Notes: generated by a model not told the origin, from the letters alone. A DNA stretch of 64,000 nt from Candidatus Heimdallarchaeota archaeon (GCA_018238155.1 JABCTZ010000017.1:1-64000); one strand, 5' to 3'. Counted from the stretch's first letter, positions 17,989 to 27,312 are shown. Numbers and translations: made by a program.

Positions 17989-20289
17989 ATGAAAAAAAGT
18001 AAATTAATAACAATCTGTTTCTTTATTTTGTTTACTTTTCCCATAATCTTCAATGTTTATGCAACAAATACACCTACATTTGAATTCACTCCACAGAGAA
18101 GAGCTACTTATAATCCATTTGTAGAAGTAAATGCCGCATTAGACAAAAATGGGAATAAAATTGATGATCAATTAGAACAAATTGTTTCAAAAGGTTTTAC
18201 TAGCACCTATTATGATACCATCGTTACTTTTGATGAACCTGTTAATAATGCAATAATCAAAAGTATTGAAGCTGTTGGAGGAGTTATCCTTTCAACTTGG
18301 ACTTTAATAAATGGTGCAGCAGTAAGAATAAAATCGACAGATCTTACAGCACTATCAACAATAGCTGAAGTAAGTTTTGTTGCAAGAAATGCACGCACTC
18401 GTGCAAAGCTAAGTACTAGCGTTCCACAAATCAATGTTCGTCCGTATGTTTGGGATACACTTGGTTACGAAGGTGATTCAGGTACTACAATTGCAATCCT
18501 TGATACCGGAGTAGACGATATTCATTCCGATCTCTCAGGTAAAGTTTCCTATTGGAAGGATTTCATTGGTGCTGACGTTAGCGCTGGTGGTGATTTATAC
18601 GTAACTGCAACAGATAAAAATGGTCATGGAACTCATTGTTCAAGTATAGCGGTAGGTAGTGGTGCAGCTGGCGGTACAGCTTCAACTGTAGAGGTAACTG
18701 GTACACTTGGAGTATCTACGACTCTGGCTGGTGGTAGTGGTTATGTTGTTTATATTGAAGTCGAGTCTACAGGCACTGTTACTGTTGATTTCCAATGGGA
18801 AGAAGAACCGGGTCCTTCAGCTGCTGGTGATACAATGTTCGTTATGATTGATGTTGATAATAATGGAGCATTTGATGATGCTTATGTTACAGTTGATTAT
18901 GACAGTCAACCTGGTTCAATAACCACTGGATCATTAACTCCTGGTTTTTATCCGATGCTAATTGGTGCTCAATCAGATAGCGAAATTGATCGCTGTGCAA
19001 TTATCTATACAATAACAAGACCCGCTTCATCAACATCGGATGGTAATAATAAATATCGTGGTGTTGCTCCCAGTTGCGATGTCGTTGGTTTGAAAGTGCT
19101 CGATGATTCAGGTTATGGCACTAGTGTCATTTTATTGGATGCTCTAGATTGGATAAAAGTAAATGGTCTGACATATGACATTGATGTAGTAAGTATGTCA
19201 CTAGGATTAGATGCAGTTCTTTCTGCAGTTGATACGGCAATAAATGAACTCGTTGGGTTAGGATATGTATGTGTTGTTGCAGCTGGAAATGGTTTTACAG
19301 ATGGAACAACTATTAATTCTCCTGGTACGGCAGAAAAGGCAATTACTGTAGGTGCAATTGATGATGTTGATAAAATTGCTATCTACTCCTCAAATGGTGC
19401 TGCAAGCAGTGGAAAACCAGATGTATTAGCTCCTGGTGGAGCTTATCAATACTTCCAATCAACAGATGAAGACACTCACCCTATTATTGCAGCTGATTCA
19501 AATGATGCAGATGCAATAACTGTTGGCAATCCTGATACTACATATTGGGAAACAGATGTTAATTCAAATGACTATGCAGGTTATCAAGGAACAAGTATGG
19601 CAACACCTCATATTGCCGGTTTAGTTGCTCTATTAATCGATGCAATGGGTTCAGATTGGACTCACTCAGAGGCGGATGTTCTTGAAATCAAGAATTATCT
19701 CTGTGGTACTGCTACAGAAGTAATTTATGGTGAAGAATTGAGCACTTATCATAATGAACCCATTCTAAACAGAGGCGATGCTGATTTAGTCGAAGGTTTT
19801 GGTAAAGTGCATGCCGATGCTGCAATTGAAGCATTTCTATCAACATATACTGCTGGTGCTGTCGTTACTGCAACTCTAAGTGATTCTCCCACTGGTGCTC
19901 AAAGTTGGGCAAGAAAAGTGGAACTTGTTGGTGGAATTGAATTTACAGCAGGTATTGAAATGGATGGAACTGCAGATTATGATTTATATCTCTATGATCC
20001 CTCTCAAGATATGGGTCAGTATCTTGGTTATTTAGCATCAAGCACTACAGCTGGCACAGGCATATCAGAGAACATTCTCTACACTCCCAGTTCCAATATG
20101 ACTGCTTATATCGTTATAAAGCGAGTTTCAGGAGAGGGTTCATTTACCTTACAAGCTGAAGCAACTAAAATCGGAACAACAAGTGGTGGATTTACAAACC
20201 CATTTGGAATATCTGCTTTAGCATGGATTGCTTTGGGAACTCTTGGATTAGCTAGTGTAACCTTTGCTTTTAGAAAGTTACGAAAATAA
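17989..20289 (+). CDS. Secreted, membrane-anchored subtilisin-like serine protease
   Basis: 766 residues. A signal peptide (about 1-25) is followed by an inhibitor-I9-like prodomain (about 60-140) and an S8 catalytic domain with D172 (ILDTGVDD), H213 (GHGTHC), oxyanion N434 (AAGNGF) and S536 (GTSMATPH). About 110 residues of beta-rich, PPC-like sequence are inserted between H213 and the YRGVAPSCDVVGLKVL strand. The C-terminus has a PPC-like domain (about 620-725), a membrane helix and a basic tail, so the enzyme acts outside the cell, tethered to the membrane. All catalytic residues are intact. Confidence 0.94.
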   Translation: MKKSKLITICFFILFTFPIIFNVYATNTPTFEFTPQRRATYNPFVEVNAALDKNGNKIDDQLEQIVSKGFTSTYYDTIVTFDEPVNNAIIKSIEAVGGVILSTWTLINGAAVRIKSTDLTALSTIAEVSFVARNARTRAKLSTSVPQINVRPYVWDTLGYEGDSGTTIAILDTGVDDIHSDLSGKVSYWKDFIGADVSAGGDLYVTATDKNGHGTHCSSIAVGSGAAGGTASTVEVTGTLGVSTTLAGGSGYVVYIEVESTGTVTVDFQWEEEPGPSAAGDTMFVMIDVDNNGAFDDAYVTVDYDSQPGSITTGSLTPGFYPMLIGAQSDSEIDRCAIIYTITRPASSTSDGNNKYRGVAPSCDVVGLKVLDDSGYGTSVILLDALDWIKVNGLTYDIDVVSMSLGLDAVLSAVDTAINELVGLGYVCVVAAGNGFTDGTTINSPGTAEKAITVGAIDDVDKIAIYSSNGAASSGKPDVLAPGGAYQYFQSTDEDTHPIIAADSNDADAITVGNPDTTYWETDVNSNDYAGYQGTSMATPHIAGLVALLIDAMGSDWTHSEADVLEIKNYLCGTATEVIYGEELSTYHNEPILNRGDADLVEGFGKVHADAAIEAFLSTYTAGAVVTATLSDSPTGAQSWARKVELVGGIEFTAGIEMDGTADYDLYLYDPSQDMGQYLGYLASSTTAGTGISENILYTPSSNMTAYIVIKRVSGEGSFTLQAEATKIGTTSGGFTNPFGISALAWIALGTLGLASVTFAFRKLRK

Positions 20290-20303
20290 TTGGAATAACC
20301 TAT

Positions 20304-20321
20304 AGAAGGATTTTTCCTTCT
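20304..20321 (+). terminator. Terminator after the subtilase gene
   Basis: AGAAGGA-TTTT-TCCTTCT hairpin followed by a pyrimidine run with several T-tracts. Confidence 0.65.
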
Positions 20322-20550
20322 TTTCTCTTTTTCTTATTAAACTATTTTTAATATATTACCAACTTACTTCAATATAAACAATGTATTAGACTAATGCCAA
20401 GTAACTTTAGAGAGCTGGATAAATGCTATTATGCAAATACTTTCGGCTAACTCCATTGGTATTGTTATTTAAATCGAATGAAATAGTAGAACCATTTAGT
20501 AAAATAGAAAGAAAAGAGAAATCGGGTTTAGTGTTTAATTAGGGTTTCAT

Positions 20551-20590
20551 CTAATGAAAAGACATCTTCATTAGGAGTATAGCTCCTAAT
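20551..20590 (+). promoter_or_regulatory. Two overlapping, mutually exclusive hairpins upstream of the SMC operon
   Basis: Repeat 1 is CTAATGAA (20551-20558) with TTCATTAG (20567-20574). Repeat 2 is ATTAGGAG (20570-20577) with CTCCTAAT (20583-20590). Both are perfect 8-bp stems and they share ATTAG at 20570-20574, so only one can form at a time in RNA. The element lies 38-77 nt before the SMC start codon. It may be an RNA switch or a compound operator. Confidence 0.5.
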
Positions 20591-20627
20591 AATTCAATTG
20601 ATGTCTGTTCGTTATGGGGTATAAATT

Positions 20628-23615
20628 ATGGAAAACAAAGTAACGCTATTCCAAAAGATAACGCTCGATAATCTAATGCTACATGAATTCACTGAAGTTG
20701 ACTTAGCAAAAGAGTCAATTACATTGATTACTGGAGCAAACGGTTCTGGAAAAACGCAAATACTTGATGGAATTATTATTTGTATCGGACATATACCTAC
20801 TCGAGCAAAGGCTAAAGGGATTGGGAGTTTGGTTGGGAAAAATGGTAAAAATGCGAAAGTAACCCTTGAATTAGCAAATCCAATAGTAAACTCTCGTAGA
20901 GCAATTACTACCATGGATAAAGACCTTAATGCAGTAATTAATTCTGATCGTTTTAAAATAAATGCTAAAATATCTAGAAATGATAGTTCGATTATCTATT
21001 CAATAAATAATTCTCGGACAATTATTAGAGGACGGTTAGTCTCTAGGAGAGATATTAGACGAATTTTCGAATCAATTGGTGTTCGAGGTGACAATCGATT
21101 GGCATTTACAGGAGAAGGTACTGTAGATGAATTTGCTTCAAAGAGTGCAAAACGAAAATTGGATGTTCTATTAGATGTTACTGGTCTTAAACAATACAGA
21201 GAAGAAGTAATCGCTTCTCAAGATACACTCAGAGCAAGCATTCAAGAAATTGAACCATTAAAGAGAAAATTAGAGACAGAAGGAAAGCTCCTCAACCTAT
21301 GGAATGATGCATTGAATATTCTAAAACAAAAAAAGAAATTAATGATAATGAAAACCAATTTGCAAAACGAAATGGCTTGGTCTTATGTTATACGATTAGA
21401 AAAAAGAGTAGAGGGTCTGAATAAAGAGCGATTAAAAATTCTAAAACAAAGAAGCGACAATGAATCCGCAATTCAAAAGAAGGATGAAGAGATAATCATT
21501 CTTAGACGAAAACTAAATTCGTTAGATGACGAATTGGATTCTTTTGAGGAACAGCAAAGAGTAAAAAATAGACGAGTAATAACTCTCGAGACTCAATTAG
21601 AAAATGATGAAGATAACATTGCTAGTTTCCAAAAGGAAATTGTAAGATATTCTGAGCAAAAACAACAAATGGAGTCTCTATTAGCAAATAAGGATTTGAG
21701 TGCCAAGGATCTAAAAATTCAAGATAAACAAGAAGCTCTTGCAGTAAAATTAAAGAAACTTTCAATCCTTCAAGAAAAATGTTCTAGAGCCGAAAATGAA
21801 TTAAGACTTTTACGAAAACAAATTATCAATGAACCGGATTTTGATTCATTCACTTCTAATGAGGAAGTATTCGCGGGGAAAAGATTAACCAAATATGAAA
21901 ACGAAATGGTTCACGCTTCACAAATCTTCCTGCAAAAAGTGAAGCAAATTTCAAAATCTGACGAAATTGCAGGACCAATAATTTCTCTAATTAAGATAAA
22001 AGATGGGCATAAATCTTGGGAAAAAGCAGTAAAAACTATCATCGGTCGAAATCTCTATGCATTTATTGCTAAATCAGATGATGCTTACAGGTTGGCAAAA
22101 CGGATTTATGACGAAACATGGCCTAGATGGAAACCCCCATTATCAGTATACAAAGTTTCAGCAGAAGATGCCCAAAGAGCAACTATCACTACAAAAAAAC
22201 CTTCGTTTAAGGAAATTTATAACATAGCTGCTAATCTAATAGAGGGAGACCCTTTTGCAGTTGGATTCTTGAAAAGAACAACAAGAAATGCATTAGCAGA
22301 AGATAAATACGATCCAAATAGCTTAACCGGTATTGCTAAGCTAATTAAAACTAATATTTTAACAAAATCAGGTAAAAGTTATTACCTTTATCATGGCGGT
22401 TTCGGAAGACCGCCCGTACCGATTAATAATCCATTAGGATATCAATTAAAACCACAAACCGGTAAAACTAGAATTTCTTTTTCAAATGAACGAAAAATAA
22501 GAGTAGAAATTGCTAAATTAGAAAAAGAAAGGAGAGATCTAAAATTCGATGAAATTCAAACAATGGGTGCGATTTCAAAATTACATCAAGAAGTTCAAGC
22601 ATTAGGATTGCCTGATGAAAAAATAATCGGTAAAATTGAAACAATAAACGAACTGATTGCTAATATTGAAGCAAAAGCTGCAGAAATCAAATCACATTAT
22701 AATCAACTAGATTCTGATCTGAATATTGCTACAACTGCTTTTACTTCTTTCAAAAACTCTAAAGGAGAAATTACTCTAAGAATTGACGAAATTGCGGAAA
22801 CAATGGATTTACTAAGAATCGAACAACATAGCTTAAAAGAAAAAGGATCGAGATTATTAACTCTCGAACTAAATTATGATGCTGAATATGAGGAATTTAT
22901 TGAAGATAAAAAAGAACGAGAAGAAACCGCAAAGCGAAAAGGAGAACGACCCGAAGAAATTAGAAATTACTCTGACATTAGAGATGAGCTTAATAGAATA
23001 GAAGGACATCTCGAGTCAATTGGTATAAGCAATGTTGATGAAGACAAAATCGAAGATCAAAAAACAAAGGTCGAATCTCTTAAGAAATATATGACTGAAA
23101 GAGAGGAGCATATTACTCGATTACGTGCTGATTTAGAAGCAAGATTAGCCTTTTGGAATGGTGAATTGCAAGAAATAATAACTAACATCTCAAGAGCGAT
23201 GAAACTACTTCTAGGAGGGATTTTTGATAAGATTCGTTTGAAAGTAACAAATATCAACAAACCTGATGAGGCTGGCTTATTCATTGAAGCCATTACTAAA
23301 GGAGATGACTTTAGGGATTTCCGTGAATTAAGCGGAGGAGAAAAAGTACTTGCCATTGAAGGTCTAATTCTTGCTATGCATACTCTCACAGATTCTCCAA
23401 TTCATGCTATTGATGAATTTACTCAAAGATTAGATGAAAAAAATAAAGCACTAGCCTTTAGTATTGCAATTAGGACACAGAAATTAGCTAATGAAAATTC
23501 TCGTTTTATACCTCAATTTATTCTTTTGTGCCCAGAAGCTCTTGATGTTAAACTCTCAGAAAGCATACATCATGTAGTTGTATCAGAAATGAAGGTGATG
23601 AAAGCTGAACACTGA
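20628..23615 (+). CDS. SMC-family ATPase
   Basis: 995 residues. Walker A is TGANGSGKT at 35-43, followed by a long coiled coil (about 180-430). A globular hinge-like region lies at about 440-620 with no CxxC zinc hook, which argues against Rad50. A second coiled coil follows, then the ABC signature LSGGEK at 901-906 and Walker B with D929-E930 (HAIDEF). It is shorter than bacterial or condensin/cohesin SMCs and nearer to Smc5 in size. The next genes encode kleisin-like and tandem winged-helix proteins, as expected for an SMC complex, then a complete ubiquitin-like set. Only one SMC gene is present, so a homodimer or a distant partner is implied. Confidence 0.92.
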   Translation: MENKVTLFQKITLDNLMLHEFTEVDLAKESITLITGANGSGKTQILDGIIICIGHIPTRAKAKGIGSLVGKNGKNAKVTLELANPIVNSRRAITTMDKDLNAVINSDRFKINAKISRNDSSIIYSINNSRTIIRGRLVSRRDIRRIFESIGVRGDNRLAFTGEGTVDEFASKSAKRKLDVLLDVTGLKQYREEVIASQDTLRASIQEIEPLKRKLETEGKLLNLWNDALNILKQKKKLMIMKTNLQNEMAWSYVIRLEKRVEGLNKERLKILKQRSDNESAIQKKDEEIIILRRKLNSLDDELDSFEEQQRVKNRRVITLETQLENDEDNIASFQKEIVRYSEQKQQMESLLANKDLSAKDLKIQDKQEALAVKLKKLSILQEKCSRAENELRLLRKQIINEPDFDSFTSNEEVFAGKRLTKYENEMVHASQIFLQKVKQISKSDEIAGPIISLIKIKDGHKSWEKAVKTIIGRNLYAFIAKSDDAYRLAKRIYDETWPRWKPPLSVYKVSAEDAQRATITTKKPSFKEIYNIAANLIEGDPFAVGFLKRTTRNALAEDKYDPNSLTGIAKLIKTNILTKSGKSYYLYHGGFGRPPVPINNPLGYQLKPQTGKTRISFSNERKIRVEIAKLEKERRDLKFDEIQTMGAISKLHQEVQALGLPDEKIIGKIETINELIANIEAKAAEIKSHYNQLDSDLNIATTAFTSFKNSKGEITLRIDEIAETMDLLRIEQHSLKEKGSRLLTLELNYDAEYEEFIEDKKEREETAKRKGERPEEIRNYSDIRDELNRIEGHLESIGISNVDEDKIEDQKTKVESLKKYMTEREEHITRLRADLEARLAFWNGELQEIITNISRAMKLLLGGIFDKIRLKVTNINKPDEAGLFIEAITKGDDFRDFRELSGGEKVLAIEGLILAMHTLTDSPIHAIDEFTQRLDEKNKALAFSIAIRTQKLANENSRFIPQFILLCPEALDVKLSESIHHVVVSEMKVMKAEH

Positions 23616-24510
23616 AGATGATACCAACAACATTGAATTTATAATAGAATCTAATTCAGATGAATCTTTAGTAGATGTAATTGAAAACAATGACAATACC
23701 TCCAAACTAAAGAAGGTCAAAGATAAAATTAAATCTCCAAAGAAAAAGACTTCTTCAGTTTCTAGTATAGAGAAGAAATTATGGAATGTCGCTAAAAAAT
23801 ACAAGTCGTTTTTCGATAAAGATGAAGTCCCCCAAATTGCTGAAAGTGAAGAAGATCGCCAAGAAGTATCTGATGCTTATTTGGAAGTTTCAACAAAGCG
23901 CCATAGACAGCTAGATTCACGCGTTTATTACTCTTTGACAAAAATGCAAAGAACACGAGATGCAAAAGTTGCTTTAGAAGGGACGACAGAGAAAGATAGA
24001 TTAAGAATGATTGCTTGGGAAGTAAAAATTCGTCTTCAACCGATTATTTTTGCTGTTGGTGATAGTACAATAGAAATGGACATTTTTAATCTTCATGAGA
24101 CAGGGGCTGATGTTAGAATTATTGAGGGAAATAGTCAAGAATTGCTGATTGAAGATAATGTCCTTGATGAGAACAGCATTGCAATACTTGATGATTTACC
24201 TCTTAGAAAACTAACAAAAGATCAGAAAACAAAATTGAAAAGAGAAATTATCGAGAAATTTGTTGGAAAGGTTTTTTCAAGAGATGATTTTAATAGAAAG
24301 CTCAACAGCCTTTATGCAGATTTGATTTCTTTAATGGTGCGTGAAAAACAAATCATCATTTTAAAACAGCAAGATAATAGATTCAAGCTTATACACGTAG
24401 AACATGAAGAAGCTATTGACTTAGAACATCTAGTTAGTCAATCACTTGTAATTATACCAAAAATGGTTCAACTACAGAATGTAGCTATTAGAAGGAGTAA
24501 GAAGAAATGA
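23605..24510 (+). CDS. Putative kleisin-like SMC subunit
   Basis: The frame opens at 23602 inside the end of the SMC gene. The best start is CTG at 23605, 7 nt after AGGTG, giving about 301 residues; the first ATG in frame is not until 23947, inside the conserved region. The first 90 residues are acidic and lysine-rich and probably disordered. A middle part follows (HRQLDSRVYYSLTKMQRTRD...), and the C-terminal 90 residues have a winged-helix pattern (KREIIEKFVGKVFSRDDFNRKL...REKQIIILKQQDNRFKLI). A C-terminal winged helix is the kleisin mark (ScpA, Nse4). The gene overlaps both neighbours (11 bp with SMC, ATGA with the next). The kleisin call rests on position and fold pattern only. Confidence 0.5.
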   Translation: MNTEDDTNNIEFIIESNSDESLVDVIENNDNTSKLKKVKDKIKSPKKKTSSVSSIEKKLWNVAKKYKSFFDKDEVPQIAESEEDRQEVSDAYLEVSTKRHRQLDSRVYYSLTKMQRTRDAKVALEGTTEKDRLRMIAWEVKIRLQPIIFAVGDSTIEMDIFNLHETGADVRIIEGNSQELLIEDNVLDENSIAILDDLPLRKLTKDQKTKLKREIIEKFVGKVFSRDDFNRKLNSLYADLISLMVREKQIIILKQQDNRFKLIHVEHEEAIDLEHLVSQSLVIIPKMVQLQNVAIRRSKKK

Positions 24511-25136
24511 TTGATAATAGATTAGAAGATTACGAAGAAGTGACAGAAAATACTCGAGATTCATCTGAAGTAGAAGAAAAATTAACAGAAGATTTTGGAG
24601 AAATGGACCCCCAGTTATTTGTTGCATTATCTTCGCGTTGGAGAAAAGAAAATGGCTCACTTGCTTTTGGTATAGAAAAACGACAACTACGTAATAAGAC
24701 AGGCTTAACGTTGATGGAACTTGAAACGCTGCTTGAAGATTTTGGCAAAAAAGTAAAAAGAATAGGATTGGAACTAATTTCATATGTTGAGAATAATCAA
24801 GAATGGTATTGTTTACGCTCGATATTTGTTGTTCCAAATGAATTGTCATTGGATGAACAAGCAGTACTAGGTACAATTATTTTCTTAATAGAGAAAAAAA
24901 CTGATCATCGAAGAAGGGAAGAAACACCAATTACTTCAACTGAATTAATTGCAAGATTGGTAAAAAGGGGCTACTACTCTGAATATACATTAACGAAAAT
25001 TCTACGTAGATTAGATAATTCTGGGTATGTTAGGCGAGGGGGAAATAAAATACGCTATGGAGCAAGAACAAAAATTGAGATTTCTTCTGATAGACGAAAA
25101 GAAATTGCTGATAGAACTGAGGGAATGCTACTTTAA
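24507..25136 (+). CDS. Tandem winged-helix (KITE-like) SMC subunit
   Basis: 209 residues. An acidic N-terminal tail precedes two predicted winged helices, at about 32-110 and 118-200 (LDEQAVLGTIIFLIEKK...TSTELIARLVKRGYYSEYTLTKILRRLDNSGYVRRGG). Tandem winged helices next to SMC and kleisin genes define KITE proteins, such as ScpB, MukE and the MAGE-type Nse1/Nse3 of Smc5/6. Its ATG overlaps the stop of the kleisin-like gene (ATGA), so the two are coupled. Whether it is closer to ScpB or to Nse1/Nse3 cannot be decided by eye. Confidence 0.6.
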   Translation: MIDNRLEDYEEVTENTRDSSEVEEKLTEDFGEMDPQLFVALSSRWRKENGSLAFGIEKRQLRNKTGLTLMELETLLEDFGKKVKRIGLELISYVENNQEWYCLRSIFVVPNELSLDEQAVLGTIIFLIEKKTDHRRREETPITSTELIARLVKRGYYSEYTLTKILRRLDNSGYVRRGGNKIRYGARTKIEISSDRRKEIADRTEGMLL

Positions 25137-25156
25137 TTCAATGAGGTGAAGATGAA

Positions 25157-25648
25157 ATGGCCGTTGTAACAACTACTACTGTTTCGGTGAGGTGTGCGGG
25201 GCACAATGGTAGAGCTACGCTAAAAGAAGCGGTAGAAGCAGGTTGGCGTATGTGTAGAATTTGTAGGTCATTTATCTGTCCAAAATGCATCGAAGAATTT
25301 GATTTGAAAATGAATGGAACTTGCCCATCGTTTATTTTTGGAATGGACCAACACCAGCTTAGTCCAGGGCCTATTCCCGTTGAAGAAGTAATTCTATTTG
25401 CAGAATCAAACAAACAAGAAGGAATTACCGGTGGGTTGTTAGAAGCACTCTTCTTTGAGGATGAGCAAATGGGTTTTATGCCTTTTTATGCTGCTATTGA
25501 AAAGAAAAAGAAAGAAGAAGAAGAGACGGATGAAGATGAATTGAGTTTAGAACCTCCAAAAATACAAGAAGAAATGTGGTCGTCTTTTGGATTTGTAATG
25601 ACTAAAAGAAGACGAGGAAAATTCATTACTTGGGAGAAAATCGGTTAA
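25157..25648 (+). CDS. Small RING-like zinc protein
   Basis: 163 residues. Likely zinc ligands are C13-x2-H16, C33-x2-C36, C41-x2-C44 and C56-P, a RING/treble-clef-like pattern. The rest is acidic, with a KKKKEEEETDEDE linker and a basic aromatic C-terminus. In Caldiarchaeum-type archaeal ubiquitin operons a small RING finger protein acts with E1, E2, ubiquitin and Rpn11-like genes. Here it lies 20 bp after the KITE-like gene and 33 bp before the JAMM gene. It could be the E3-like subunit that links conjugation to the SMC complex, analogous to the Nse1 RING. The same cysteine spacing recurs in the protein at 35113. Confidence 0.6.
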   Translation: MAVVTTTTVSVRCAGHNGRATLKEAVEAGWRMCRICRSFICPKCIEEFDLKMNGTCPSFIFGMDQHQLSPGPIPVEEVILFAESNKQEGITGGLLEALFFEDEQMGFMPFYAAIEKKKKEEEETDEDELSLEPPKIQEEMWSSFGFVMTKRRRGKFITWEKIG

Positions 25649-25681
25649 GGTTTTTAGAGACTAACAATAGGTGTAATACAG

Positions 25682-26317
25682 GTGACAAAAAAACAACAAA
25701 AACAAAAAAAATTACTTTCCGAATTACTTGGTGAAGTCGCACCTGAAGAAACCCCTTCAGAACAAATTGAAGAGGAATCTCAAACTGTTGATAATGAAGA
25801 GCTTACTGAGGAAATTTTAGAAGAATATCCATTAAATGAAATATATTCGGTATACATTCTACATAGAGTCGTTTATGAAACAATAGTTATGTGTAAGAAA
25901 GCTATTCCAAATGAAGCAATTGGTATTCTCTTAGGATATAAAATGCGATACAAGGGGAAAAATTATGTCAAGGTAGTTGATTGGGTCACAGGTAAAGCAA
26001 ACCAAAGTCAAGCTTTTGCAGAATTTACTCCTGAGGGTGTAAGACAATACACTACACTAATTGATGAAAGATATGGAGAAAGTGAAAACCGACCAAGAAT
26101 AGTGGGTATAATTCATTCACATCCATTTGGGTCTAATCCACATTTCTCCAGAACGGATTATAATACCTTTCTGAATTTTCCCTATGATGCAGAGCACAAT
26201 GTATTCGTTTTAGTAGATCCGAAATCTGGTTACTACAAAACATACATGGTTCTTACAAATGAGGAAAAACAAAAGGATTTGATCGAAGTAAACTGGATTG
26301 AATATACAGCACGATAA
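25682..26317 (+). CDS. JAMM/MPN+ metalloprotease (Rpn11-like)
   Basis: 211 residues with a GTG start preceded by AGGTGT. An acidic N-terminal tail (1-50) is followed by an MPN domain with E78 (NEAIGILLG), H145 and H147 (HSHP) and D159 (FSRTD). The HSHP-to-SxxD spacing is 7 residues, one more than in Rpn11 or CSN5, but all zinc ligands and the catalytic glutamate are present. It should remove or mature ubiquitin-like tags. The ubiquitin-like protein here already ends at its terminal glycine, so isopeptidase action is the likelier role. Confidence 0.9.
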   Translation: MTKKQQKQKKLLSELLGEVAPEETPSEQIEEESQTVDNEELTEEILEEYPLNEIYSVYILHRVVYETIVMCKKAIPNEAIGILLGYKMRYKGKNYVKVVDWVTGKANQSQAFAEFTPEGVRQYTTLIDERYGESENRPRIVGIIHSHPFGSNPHFSRTDYNTFLNFPYDAEHNVFVLVDPKSGYYKTYMVLTNEEKQKDLIEVNWIEYTAR

Positions 26318-26329
26318 AGAGGTGAAAAA

Positions 26330-27184
26330 ATGACTGAAAAACCACTACATGTAGGATTTTACGAGGATGACCTTGAAGATCGTACTCGAAGATATTATGG
26401 AATAGATAACCTCAAACGAATTAAAGATAGCACAATTTTGTGTGTCGGTGCCGGAGCTGTTGGAAATGAGGTTTGTAAAAATCTTGGTATGTTGGGTGTA
26501 GGTCATATTCGTTTAGTTGATTTTGATATAGTAAGTAAATCAAACATAAATCGTTGTATATTTTTCAGACCTGAGGATCACAAAGAAATTTCAAAAGTTG
26601 AAGCTGTAACAAAACGATTGCCGGAAATTGTCCCAAATACAAAGATTACTCCCTATAATGTGAGAATAGAAGAAGCACCCCTAGAAGTTTATGATGCTGA
26701 TTTAATTATTATGGCATTGGATAATGACTATGCAAGGTATATGTTAAATTTCGCTGATTTAATGTTAGAAGTACCCATTCCAATTGTTAATGGTGCTATG
26801 GGAAGATCATTTTTAGAAGCGGAAATATATCTCCCAGGTGATACTGCTTGTGCAGTTTGCTTATGGAGTGAGGATTATTATCGTTCAATAATGACTCATC
26901 AAGTAACGCTAAAATGTGATGAATTTTTTATTGACACATTACCTAAATTTCCAATGATCAGTACATTGACTTCAATTGTTGGTGGGATTATGTCTGTTGA
27001 AGCAACTAAAATTCTCATTAGTAGCGATGGAACTGGTAAATACCCGAATATTACAAAAGGGCAAGAACCAAACTTCGGTAAAATGATTAGATATGATCTT
27101 AGAAATCATGAATTAACTATTGGGAATATTATGCCAAATCCAAAATGTGTAGATGTAACATGCAGAGCAAGGCGAAAAAATTGA
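26330..27184 (+). CDS. E1-like ubiquitin-like-protein activating enzyme
   Basis: 284 residues, one adenylation domain of the ThiF/MoeB/Uba class. The nucleotide loop is VGAGAVGNEVCKNL (39-52), followed by VDFDIVSKSNINR (63-75) and ALDNDYAR (129-136). Structural zinc ligands are C174/C177 (CAVC) and C273/C278. The likely catalytic cysteine is C196 in LKCDEFFIDTLPKFP, in the position and context of the UBA2/UBA3 active cysteine (CT...TP). No C-terminal ubiquitin-fold domain is present. It lies 12 bp after the JAMM gene and activates the ubiquitin-like protein encoded next. Confidence 0.92.
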   Translation: MTEKPLHVGFYEDDLEDRTRRYYGIDNLKRIKDSTILCVGAGAVGNEVCKNLGMLGVGHIRLVDFDIVSKSNINRCIFFRPEDHKEISKVEAVTKRLPEIVPNTKITPYNVRIEEAPLEVYDADLIIMALDNDYARYMLNFADLMLEVPIPIVNGAMGRSFLEAEIYLPGDTACAVCLWSEDYYRSIMTHQVTLKCDEFFIDTLPKFPMISTLTSIVGGIMSVEATKILISSDGTGKYPNITKGQEPNFGKMIRYDLRNHELTIGNIMPNPKCVDVTCRARRKN

Positions 27185-27208
27185 CGCTCACATCGGTAAT
27201 TTCCATCA

Positions 27209-27271
27209 ATCAAATATTTGATGGAATATCAAAGATGCAGAGCAGCATCCATACAGTTGTAATAATAAATT
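27209..27271 (+). promoter_or_regulatory. Cluster of hairpins between E1 and the ubiquitin-like gene
   Basis: Within the 128-bp gap are a perfect 14-bp palindrome ATCAAATATTTGAT (27209-27222), a 5-bp stem GATGC/GCATC (27234-27249) and a third small stem GTAAT/ATTAC near 27257-27271, followed by A-rich sequence. It may be a processing site or a second promoter that lets the ubiquitin-like protein and E2 be expressed at a different level from the SMC genes. Confidence 0.35.
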
Positions 27272-27312
27272 ACTCTGTAAAAATAAAAAAAATCAACTAA
27301 AGGTGTTAATAA

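Noticed and set aside
20628-23615. SMC-like gene as Rad50
   Set aside because: No CxxC zinc hook between the coils, a large hinge-like globular region instead, and no Mre11 gene next to it.
25682-26317. JAMM protein as RadC-like
   Set aside because: RadC has HNHPSG and a preceding HhH region; here the motif is HSHP with an Rpn11-like setting beside E1 and E2.
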